DNA of 64,000 nt from assembly GCF_036884655.1 (NCBI RefSeq), contig NC_088342.1, positions 18,887,501-18,951,500 of the forward strand, in the 5' to 3' direction. The notes beneath the pieces were generated by a model. That model searched no databases and was not told the DNA's origin. It was given only the letters and a program-made list of their open reading frames with translations. This document shows positions 24,301 to 36,300 of this stretch, piece after piece (the first letter of the stretch is position 1; every line of letters begins with the position of its first letter). The position numbers were made by a program, and so were the translations under genes. This DNA comes from Musa acuminata AAA Group (lineage: Eukaryota > Streptophyta > Magnoliopsida > Zingiberales > Musaceae).

Positions 24301-27300
24301 TTAATGATTTCAAAAAGAGCCTACTGGAGAGTCTTAGCAAATTTAAATAAGATGGGAGCTCAAGTTCTACGTTGCACAGATATGGAAATACAAGAAAAGG
24401 GCCCTAAGATTGTGACACCAACTACTCACACATGAAGGTGGAATTTCCGAGATGGGAAGATAGAGATCCAACCAGTTGGATCTTTAGGGCAAAATTTTTT
24501 TTCTGTTTTCACAGAACTCCAAAAGAATCTAAGGTGGAAATAGTCTCAATCCAACTAGTGGGAGATGCAATCTAGTGGTATGATTGATATAAAACTTGCC
24601 ACAGAGTCCCTTCGTGGGAGCAATTTAAGAGAGGACTTTTTATTCTCTTTGGACCATTTGAATACGAGAATGTGGGCAGCTCGCTAAAATTTGTTGGACT
24701 TTTACAGTGTTAGAATATCAGAACATATTTGAACGATTGTCAAATCAAGTCAGAGATTGGTCTGAATGATAACTAGTGAGAACATTTATCGAAGGACTTA
24801 ATCCAGATATCCGGTATGAAGTTAAGGCTCATCAACCCCACATTATGATAGATGCGATCTCATTCGCACATCTACATGAGAAAAAAATTAGTAGGGAAAA
24901 TCATGGAAACAGAAGTGACAACAACCAAATGATCAGCAAGCCACCCGCCCCATCTATTCCCAATCGAAACTTTGACACCCGAAGACTAACCCAAGAAGAA
25001 CTCAAGGAAAGATTGGCAAGGGGTTTGTACTATGATGAAAAGTGGAATATAGAGCACCGATGTAAACAAGGGCAATTTCTGATAATTGAACCAATTAAAG
25101 TGGAACCGAAAGCTAAGAATGTGGACTCCGATCATGAAGGTATAGATTCTAATGAAGATGTTGGACCTACCATACATATAATGCATGCATTAATTGGCTA
25201 TTCTAACCTGCAAACTATGAAAGTTTGGTAGAACTCTTGAACATCAGCATGTTATATTTTTGATTGATACTGGTAGCACTAATAATTTTATGGACAGTGA
25301 GACTATTGATCGATTGACCCACCACATTGAAGGCTGTGACAGATTCGAAGTAAAGATCGCTGATGGACGGATTTTACACTTGTGATAGCAAATGTTCAAA
25401 GATAAAATTGATTATACAGGGCTAAGAGTGTCTTGCAATGATTACTACACTAAAATGCCGACCTATTGTTTACACTATCAAAAAGTGGAGACCATACTTA
25501 CTTGATTAATGGGTTATGATGTGTTGCAGATAGCCTATGACTGAAGTATTGAAAGAGAAGCTCTTCGAGTTTGATGCTGCTCAGCCTTGAGGACAAGACT
25601 GATTTGAAGGGGGAGGAATTGTTAGGATCCCTATATTTTCTAAGCTTTTGAATAATGTTTATTGAGTTTGTTTAGTTCAGTTAGAGTCGGATAGAGGTTT
25701 GTTTAATATTTATTATTAGAGTCTAAGTTTTGGTGGACTCTGGGTGGAACCAGTGATTGAAAGAGGTGCTCGGGCGCTCGCCTAGGCGCTCGGGCGAGGC
25801 GAGGCGAGGCTCGAGCGCTTCATTAATGTCCCAGGCGGCGCGCTTCAAACAGGCGTCGCCTGGGCGCTCGCCCGAGCCCCGGCGCTGGGCGCTTCGGGCG
25901 AGCGCCTGGGTAAACCAAGTGACCGAACCAGGATTTTAGGTCTGGTTCGGTCCTGGTTCGGTTGTTAGTTGGTTCAATCGAACCAACTAAACCGATATAA
26001 CCCTTACCCAACCCTAACTCGCTGCCGCTGCCGCTCTCGATCTCGCTGCTCGTCGCTCCTGCTCCCGTTGCCGTTGCTCGTCGCTGTTGCTGCTCGCGCC
26101 TCCCGCGAGCCCTCCAGCTGCTCGCGCCTCCTGTGAGCCTAGTTGCGAGCCCTCTCGCTGCTCGCGCCTCTCGCGAGCCCTCCCGCGAGCCTTCCCTCTG
26201 CTCGCGACTCCCGCTGCTCGCGCCTCCCGCGAGCCCTCCCAGCTTCTCGCGCCTCCAGCGATCCCTCCCGCTGCTCGCGACTCCCGCAAGCCCTCTCGCT
26301 ACTCGTGCCTCCCGCTCCCTTTTCCTTTCCCGTCGCTGCCGCCGCTCGCCGTTGCTTCCCGCCGCTCTTAGATTTTCTTAATTTAATAGCATATTTTTAT
26401 TTAAAATTTTAAATAATTATATTTATTAATTATATTATATATTTTTATATTTTAGCGTCTCGCTTCGCTCGGGCGAGTGCTTGGGCAAGCGCCCAGCGCC
26501 TCGGGCGTTTTTGGACCTTGGCGCCAAAAGGCGCCTAGCGCTTTTTAAATCACCGGGTGGAACTTTATAAATAGTGATGTATCCGTTTCTTTTCGTAGAC
26601 AATGAAATATTATTATTAAGTCTTTTGACAAGCCCTAGAAGGTCGATCCCCTCGAAGTGATCATTCCTTTTTCTCTCATTCCTTCCATGATAAAACCCTA
26701 GGGTCTTATCAATTTGTGGGCAAGCCCATGCATGGAAATTAAAAGAGAAGGGAAACTGATAGAGACATGAAAAGGGAGAAGAAAAGTAATGAAAAGAAAA
26801 GACAAACAAAAGGAAGAAGGGATAATTTAATAAAACTTAGGCAACGTATATATGATGTTATTATTATTTTTGTTTCATGTATGGTTAATAATTTATATTT
26901 CTTGTATAATTTAGGAAAATAAGCATTTTGATTGTTATGTTGGTTTTGAGATTGTACACCATAGTAAACATTTGATTACTTTCTCTAGCTTGTTTTCAAA
27001 AGTAATAATGTACATATTTCTAATTAGTAAAAATATATGATTTACATCTGTAAAATGAAATATCTGATTGACAAAAGTATCTATGTAAGATATTAAAATG
27101 TTTTTTTTTATTATTGTTGGTTTTAAATGTTATATGATTTTACATTTTGAAATGACATATAAATAATTGTTCAAGTTTGTAGTTTCTTAGAGGTGTTTGC
27201 TATGTTATATTTTGTGACATTAAAGTTGTCTGTTCAAAAACCAGTCTTTCTTAACCTTGGCATATGAATTAAATGTGTTATCTGTGTTAAACATGACTCT

Positions 27301-30300
27301 AGTCTTGTCACATGGAAATAACATGGTCATTGCTGTGAGAACTGTTATGATTTATGTTAAACTTGTATCTTAGCTAACTTATGTTTATTTGTGAAAATTT
27401 TGATGAGCAATCAATCGTATGATTTCTGTTTAGATATGCTTATTTGGTCATATTGTCTTTATTTGTGATATATTCAAATATATGTTGCTCTGAACAATTA
27501 CTTTGAAAATATTTCATTGTTAGAATAAAAACTGAAATCTTGAAAATGTAACACTAAAATGGGTACCTATCTGGATTAAAAATGTTATGATGCTTTATAA
27601 ACAGTTATATAACATAGACTCAAGGGGCAAGCAATTGCTTTAAATTCTTGTTACTATCACATATAATTGAACTTATATCTAATTTTTTTCATACATTCAT
27701 ATAAAGTGTAATAACATAGACAAACAGTGATAGTGTTGCATGTCTATTGATATTTTTTTTCATACATTCATATCAACCTATATCTAATTTTTGGGTAACT
27801 TTCATGTTATGTAGATATATTGGTATTCCTGGATAAATCTTGCTATGAACGCATACGATGGGTATTTCATATTATATGTAAATTTGTTTGCTATGTAGAG
27901 AACAGAGATCATTCAGGTTGAAACAAACTTGTTTATATTATAATTTTTCAGATAGATATTGCCATAGAAATACTCATGCTTTATGCTTTTTAAAAAAATT
28001 AAGCTAGAGAATCAGCATAAAAAATGTCATAAAGGTTCTGTTAACTGCATGGGATACCATCCCAACAACAAGAGAGGATTTTAAGTTGGGAAAATAGAGC
28101 AAGGGAATGAGTGACCCTATTGTTTTCTCTGTACAAAAATCCTCAATGACATTAACATTTGTGGCTAACAAAAAACAGTTACTGAAAATGTTTTGGATGC
28201 TTCATGAAGGCATCACTGGGATATCCAAAAAGCTAATGGCTGGCAAGCAGCCAGATCAGACCCAAATATTTCTTAGTCCTCTTCTTTGAGCATGTTTCAA
28301 GCCTTCCAAATTGCACCGCATTCCGCCTGAATTATTAAATGCATAGTTCTGTGTGAGTGGCCAGCTTCAAGAATATTGCCCTGTCGATCTTGAAGATAAA
28401 TCCCATTCCTGCATACTCAGCAGAATTCATGAAAAAAGCATCACATTCAAGGATGGAGTAGGAAGGAATGCACATTAATCTTTCCTGCATATCATTGCCC
28501 TCATCCCTCTTAGCAGTACGAGGATCTGGATCTTCATCACAGGTAAATGACAGTGCTTTGCACCAAAGTGTCTCAATAAAACACTTGTTGTGAAATGGCA
28601 GCTGTTTTGGTGATTCCATAGGACCCACAGAGAGCTTGCAATAGGGGCTTTAAGGGTACCCTTGGCAGCTTTGTCAAGGAATTCTCCCTTAGAGAGCCAA
28701 CCATCCTGGTTCCAATTGGAAGTGTAGTTTGGATTGAGCAAGCGGCCAAAAGTTGCAAACAAACTAACTGAGAAAGAACATGTGACGGGAGCTATCCAGA
28801 CTAAAGTCACAGACAGGGCAGGAGGATCAGGAGAATTGGTAAATTTAGAGAACCATTCAAGGTAGGAATCCTACCCCATAAGCTTTTCCACAGAAATAGT
28901 TTGATTCTAGGAGTCACCTTCAATTGCCAGATTGCTTTCCAACCAACCCATGAGTCATTTAGGTCAAGCTTCCTATCACTCTGAGCCATCATGATTCCTA
29001 GAGGATGGGGTTCAAACCCATTTATCATTCTCGGGGGACAGAGGAATGTGGAGTTTTGAGATAGAATTGGCCAAAGAAGGATGAAAAATATTAAAGATTA
29101 CTTGTCTGTTCCATTGACTACCTTCAATTAAATCAGCAACCTTATATCTCATCATTTCATCCTTGTTGATTAGAATAAGGCTTCTATTAAGCGGTTGATG
29201 GAATTGCCGAAGCTCATGCCAAAGATCAGTTTGGTTCCAAGACCAATAAGCTTTCTGAATCTGAGTTTGCGGGAGTTAAGAGTACTGAGAATACCCTTCC
29301 AGTTCCAGGAGTGAAATTTCACAAGGGTGCTTTCTTCTTGTTGATATTTGCAATTTCTTGTATAATTGATGTCATATGGGTGAATTCTATATTAGTGCTG
29401 TTGATCCAAGTTTAAAAGATAATCTTAAACTAGATTAACAAAAGTTAAACATATCGTGGAATACATTTTCAGGGCAAAGCTCTTGTTGAAAATGACTACA
29501 ATATGATTACATTGAGCCATAAACTAATGCCGGAAGATTTTGGTTTTTGAGGTCACAATTTAGCAATTCCTATGGAGTGGCTGAAGTGGAGATGTACCTC
29601 CACATTGTTACAGATGGTGTATATTTTCAAACTATAGAAATGTTATCACATGGATTTGTTGCATATTTGATGAAGATTTATGGTAATAATGTAAAATTTT
29701 ATTATAAAGAGAATCTAGATGTGCATACATTGAAGCCGGATTCCTGGTATATGAAACAAGCTATTGACATGTGTCAATGGTGGGTGAAAAATGACAATTT
29801 TGATGGGATAAATTCGAAAAATAAGGAATAAACTGAGTTAGGGAAGAGTGATGGTTTCTTGGAAATTTTTATATTGGATGGAGGATCAGATATTGCATGG
29901 AAAAACATTACTTGATTGAATCTTGTTTTAGTTGGCTTTCTGCTTTGCTTTTATGCCTGCTTTGTTCTTTGACCTTGATCTGTTGGTATATTTCTAATAC
30001 TATTTTTGGAAAATTTGTTTGATATTATTTGTACCAATCATTATTGTGTTACACATCCTTAATTTTTCTTACTATTGAAATGCAAGAAATGAATTGACTA
30101 AATTCCAATCACTGGTCATAGTTAATAATACTCTTTTCTTTTAGTGCTTTGGAATCAGTAGGTTTTTTTTTGTTTTACTGATGAAATTGTGATTACACTT
30201 TTCATTTATTTAATCATGTCCTGTAGTTCACATTTTAGATATTTATATATTCTGGAAATTATCTGAAACTTCTGATTCATTTTATATCTCGAGCAGGAAG

Positions 30301-33300
30301 CAGACTGTTCATGATAACATTATATGCTTATATAAAATGCTGTAGAACTTTTGTTAGATTCTGTTTCCAAAGAAATGTAATTTTTCACATGGACATATGG
30401 ATACGTCTACAGGTGATACTTGCAACAAATATTGCAGAATCATCGGTCACAATTCCTGGAGTAGCCTACATAATTGATTCATGTCGATCTTTGCAAGTGT
30501 TTTGGGATCCTATCAGAAAAGTAGACTCTTGTGAGCTTGTTTGGGTTTCCAAATCACAGGTACATTGAGTTTACTTTTCTTATTGGGTTTCACTTACTAG
30601 GACTCGGTGTTAATCTGTTCAAAGGATTTTGTTTAGGCTGATCAACGTAAAGGTCGGACTGGTCGAACCTGTGACGGTAAAATTTACCGATTAGTCACAC
30701 AATCATTCTACAGTAGTCTTAAAGACCATGAATATCCAGCAATATTGAGATTATCATTAAGGCAGCAGGTGCTCATGATTTGCTGCTCAGATACTAAAGG
30801 AATTAATGATCCCAAAGGTAATGTCTATAATCTATATTTCTTGTAACTTAAAACTTAATTGAGGCAATACCTAGTTATGATATTTCCAGAGTTTGCTTCT
30901 TGAAGTCATAAGGTGAATAAATACTGTTCATAGCAGGTGAAAAGTTAACTATCGATCGTAACTGCCACTCTAAATTATTAAATATCTTAGTGTTTTCCAG
31001 AAATTATCAAGGGGTTAATAAAGTTTCAATTTTTATCCATTTTGTTGGACACTTTTCTTGTGTAGTCCTTTATGAAATTGGTGATCATACATGTGACACA
31101 AATCTGATAATACATCACTGCTATATTAAGGTGTACATGACACTGGTGAGAAAATTTTGATTAATCTGACAAATTATCATGTGATACATACACTTCATGC
31201 AAATCTGTCATCGCTCAATCAGTTACCTGAGAATGTGAAATTAAAATTATTTTCAACTTGTCCTAGAATTACCTTAGTTCAAATTGAGGTGTGGCATAGA
31301 TGGATGGACACTAGAGCACTGATTAAATCTAGCCAGATACCAGCTTCAGCATCTGGTCGAACTGGTATGGTAGCATTACCGGTGCTTAGTTGGAGTCCTG
31401 ACCGGTGTTGACAAGGCTAGCAGTAACTGGTCAGTCCGTTTAAATGGGCAATTTAATATTGCAAATGGATTATCTAATCGATTATTTTTAATGAATAGAT
31501 CTGATTGCAGCTTCAAATATGCTATTCAAAGGGATCAAATAGGAAATAATACTCTGAATCATATAACTATAATGAAATATACGATCAACCATCATTTATT
31601 GAATTTGAAAAAGAGTAAGAAGAAATGGTTTGATCCTCTTATTTCTCAAATCGAGAGATCCAAGAATTGGGATCTTGATGTATATACAAATGGTCCAATG
31701 AGAGTAAGAATTTCAGAACATCTGGAACATTTTGTTTTCTAACAGAAGAACCATTTTCAAGTAGTGTTCAATTGGTTATGTATTAATCAATATTCAATTG
31801 ATTGGTCCGAGGCTATCAACAAACAGGATTTGTCTAAGTCACTTCGTTTCTTTTTGTCCAAGTCATATTAGTGAGTTTAATGCTTTTTACCCCATTTATT
31901 TTCTTGAGTTTTATTCCTCAAGATTATTTTCTTTTTATTGTTTCTATCATGATTGCAAAGGCAGGAATGCTTCTATGGTGCCCCACTCATTTTCTTTTCA
32001 AGTTGCAAAGGCATCTATTGCTGTTTTTATTGGTACTGTTGTTGTGGGAATTTTATGCAGTGATTACATGCCCTTTTATGCAGTTGCATAGATGTTCATC
32101 TAGTGCTTAGATGGTCAATGACCCTCAGGTTTCCTAGATGTGCCAAATTCAGTACCTCTTGTCCTAACCTGACCACTTAATTTTCCCAAAGTGTTCCCCA
32201 GTAGAACAATCCTCAAATCCCATTGGAGTAGTAGCAAGAGTTACTGTTGAGTGTTCTAGTAAACCATCATCACCAGCTCTTCGGATTGCCAACCTCACTA
32301 TGATGGTTGGTCTAGTGGCCTTCACATTTTGGTCTTTGAAATGCTAGCTCATTTTTTTGCATCACTTGCCATGCCTCCATTAGGAATGCACCCTTCCTAA
32401 CAGTTCCATCTTTACCTCAAAAGGATTGAAGTGTCTTCAAGATGTGAACTAAAAATGAAGATAATATATTAAACTTTATTAATGCAATAAAAGATGACAA
32501 GGGATTCATATGCCCCATTGTCTTTGAGGCACTCATAAAATCATTGATTTTCTATTTATTAACATATTAAAAGGAAATAGTACTAGTTAAAAATGGCATT
32601 CCCAGTACACAAGGCTCCCACCAATGCAATACTACTGGTTATTACTTATTCGATTGAGTGCATTTTCAGTCAATTAATGTAAAGCATATTTTACAAGATT
32701 TGGGTGAGGATTTGCTATGGATAACACAATCAAGATTGGTGCAAAATCAGTAATACTGGAATCGGTTTAGATATTCGATGCTAGAAATTTGAGTTTCTAT
32801 CTCATATTCTAGAACTATTATCTGATAGCTCATATTCTAGACTTAAGCTTGCAGCTCTGTTTTTCAGGTTGAAAAATCGTGTATGCTACTATACCTCTAT
32901 GTAGTACATCCTTTAGTTAAAAGCTTTCTTAGATGCTTTACATACGCCATAAGAGCCTGATGTGTACTCTTTGATATTCACCAGCCTTGTTGCAGAAGGT
33001 TCTGGATCCTCCAGATGTGGATATCATTGAAGATGCGTTGAATCTGCTAGTCAAAATTAATGCATTGGACAAGCCTCTTTCTAGCAGAGGCCGCCATGAG
33101 CCAACATTCTATGGTTGCTTGCTCGATAGTCTGCCTCTCTCATTTGATGCTTCAGTTCTAGCTTTAAAGTTTGGTGAGATTGGTATGCTTCAAGAAGGAA
33201 TACTCATTGGTATACTAATGGATGTCCAACCATCACCAATTTTTCAACCTTTTGGCAGTCAAAATTTGGTACTAACAGTTGCATTGACTTAACTTTTGGT

Positions 33301-36300
33301 TCGTAATTTTTTATATCTGATTATTTTTACTGTGTTATTGATCTGAAGTATGTAGACAATTATTTTGAGGATGACAAAAGCAACGAATTGCCGATGGGCA
33401 AGAAAGAAACAATATTTATGGCAAACTTGTGTGCCTTTCAGTTTTGGCAACATGTTTTTAAGGTAATTCATTTAGTCTCAGCTTTTGAATATTGATATAT
33501 TATGGGCCCATTCACTACCCTAAAGGAATTTGTCATTTTGTTAGTAGAGAATCGGACCTAAGTTGCTCAAACTCTGCTGAGCAATATAAGAAAAAGATTA
33601 GGGCCGTTATGCAAGGGTAATCAGATTGAGAACAATAATTAGAGACAAGAGCAAGAGCTTTATCATGGATGAAAGTGCCAAGATATGAAATTGTTTCACA
33701 GGATTGCTTTTTAAATGGACTTGCTCTTTTATCATTTCATGTTATACGTGATAAACAGACTAGTAATTATGGCAGGGTTCAGAATCTGACATTTTCTTAG
33801 AATTGGAAACATAAATTTCTGTACTCAAGCTCATACACTTAATTCCAACTGAATAATTAACTTTGTTGTTTATCTTGGATTAAGAGGTTCATTGGGTTTC
33901 CAGCTATGACATTAATTTACTTCTGGTAGAGTATCAAATTTTTTTTAGTCGGTTGCACCCAAATTAGTACGTTGCAGTAGCTTTGTCAAAAAAGCAATGC
34001 ATATTACTTTGTACGCCATATCACCTGAAATAACTGACCTAACTAAACAAATATGCTTGCCCTAGCTCATCTCATTGATAAAGATAATCTTAGTGAAGAA
34101 ACTAAAGGACTAATGATCTATCTGACTAATTTTGTATTTTATCTATTTGGTACATTAAAAATAGATCTTTTATTGTGGATGTATAGATTCCTGTCTAGAG
34201 TGAATGTGAACTTATAATTCTTTCTTTTGACTATTCTTACGAGATAACATCACTGAGTTCTATATTCTTTTTTAATTTCTAACTAATATCACCATGCTTG
34301 AAGGATAAACACCGTCTTGAACGACTAAAGCAAGAAATCAACATTGATGAGCCAAGGACATCAGAAGTCCTGATCTCTGATCTTGAAGAGGAATGGTGCT
34401 CATTTCACAATCTTGTGCGGACCTCTCTGAACAATGTCTCCGAAATCTGTAAGCAACCATTGATATGTAGTTAATTCTTAATGCAACATGTTTCTCTGCT
34501 TTTTAGCTTTAACAAATGTCCTGCAGATGAAGATATTATCAACATAATGCATCGTTTTAGGCCCAAGTTTTTGGCAAAAAGTGGGGTTCACGGATGCTTT
34601 GAGCCTTATGCATTTAAGCACAAATGTCTTTTGCAATCAGAATCAGCAAGAGATACAGATGCCCTAGAACTAGGATATGAGAACCCTGATGCTACAACTG
34701 GGACAACCTGCATTGCTGTACCATATGTTTCTCGAGATGATTTCCGAGCTACTTCAGTGTCTGAGAAACTGATGAATCTCATTAAAGAAGTATAATTCAA
34801 CATCCTTCTCTTTCTGTTCCCTTGCATTTCTTTACTTTTATTACCTACATGTAATTCATGAATTCCAATATAATTTTGAACCTCATTATGTTGAACAGAT
34901 ACGTATGAAGTACACGGAAGACAACTCATATAATCAGCATAACAATGTATATAATGTAGTTTCTCAAGTCACTGAATCTGCTCTATGTAAATTCTTCATT
35001 ATTGGGACATGTAACAAGGGGACACAATGTTGCTTTTCTCATTCACCTCAGGCCAGAAGACCTCCTTGCAGGTTTTTCCATACATTTCAGGTAATTGTTC
35101 ATTACCTCTTGCAATATTCTGTTTGTCAATTTTCACATGATGTTTAATGTTATACATGAAAGGGTTGGTGTGTCACACAAGATTAAACTAGAATCTGTTC
35201 ACTTCAATAAAACGATGGCATGCTTAGGTAGCTAATTCTTGGATTATGCATTGCTAACATGACCAAGTATTAGATCAATTTAATAGCTCTTTTCCTTTTT
35301 ACTATTTTAACTTCTTTTGTTCATAGCTAAATAAAGGACAGGCCAGTAGCATTTCTTAAACAATGTTTTTTGCTTTCTCCTTGGTAGTTATCATATAAGT
35401 CATTGTACTTTCCTATGTTGAAGAATTGATCAGCGATTAAATTTTAGAAAGTTATTGTTACTTTTAGAATGAGTCTCTTAATTCATCTTTTTTTAAGATA
35501 GCCAATCAGCCGGTACATTGTTTTCTAATAATTAGTTGCAAGCAAAGAAGGATTGTAGTGTTGACTAAAACAGTACCAATTCTCAACTTGATTTCTCAGA
35601 TGCCTTTACCTCAAGTTTTCATCTAATGAGTTCCAAAAGTTGCATCGGAAGCTAAATTATAAAGGTGAAGTCTACTTCATATCTTGGAATCAAATTAGCC
35701 ACAATACTGACAGAACCAACCCAAGGATTTAAAAGTCAAAATGGCTTCACACTCAGAAAAAAAAAGGATCCACAGAACCCTACGGCTGCTGTAAATATGT
35801 GTTTATTGATTTGTATGCTACTGAATATATTAAGTCTTCTTAAGAAAGAGGAGGAGAAATGAAGAGAGGACTTTGTCTCATTAGATCGGTAGGCGATTCT
35901 GTTCCTCTTTCTCCTCCCTCCTCCTCTCTTCATTTCTCTTCCTCTTTTTCCATTGCCTCTTCCTTTCTCTTCCTCCACTATGTCCCCTTCTTCCATTCCT
36001 CCTTCCTCATCCTCTTTCTCCACCTCCATCTGTTCGTTTCTCTTCTTCTTCCTTTTTGAGTTCTCGGTATTTATCGGTGTACCATGTGTTGGTACCTCAG
36101 TTGATGCATATTAGGTTGACCAGGGACTAATATAGATGGTTGCAAGACAACAATTCTTGCTCACATACCTACTAGATCTGAGATATCTTCTGATAGCTAC
36201 TAAACTTTATGTATTGGAAGAAGAAAAAATAATAAATTCACATATCAGAAGAAATCTTTTAATTTCATATTTGATATGATTACAACTAATACAAATTATC

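Larger units (their letters stand above)
23448..26711 (+). mobile_element. Gypsy-type non-autonomous LTR element (family A, copy 2)
   Basis: 5' LTR 23448-23748; 3' LTR 25620-26711, enlarged by a hAT-like insertion. Flanks are gtttg (23443-23447) and atttg (26712-26716), 4 of 5 identical. A primer-site-like TTTGGTATTAGAGC follows the 5' LTR. The interior is a GC-rich leader, gag and a protease remnant, 1.9 kb in total, with no RT or integrase. A purine tract GAAGGGGGAGGAA precedes the 3' LTR. Confidence 0.8.
3363..30412 (+). other. 27,050-bp intron of DExH8-like gene, filled with transposable elements
   Basis: GT at 3363-3364 and AG at 30411-30412. Exons on either side join in phase 0 across a point that is contiguous in the protein family (SHRK to VILATN). 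The contents are listed separately. Stretches with no recognisable content are 3365-3778, 7640-8367, 22679-23442, 26717-28107 and 29341-30412, all AT-rich. Confidence 0.88.

Noticed and set aside
26014..26412. Ser/Arg/Pro/Ala-rich frames on both strands
   Set aside because: They come from CTCGCGCC repeats in the hAT-like MITE; open frames in all phases reflect base composition.
35736..36059. Glu/Lys-rich and Ser/Leu-rich frames
   Set aside because: Translations of a CT-rich tract inside an intron.
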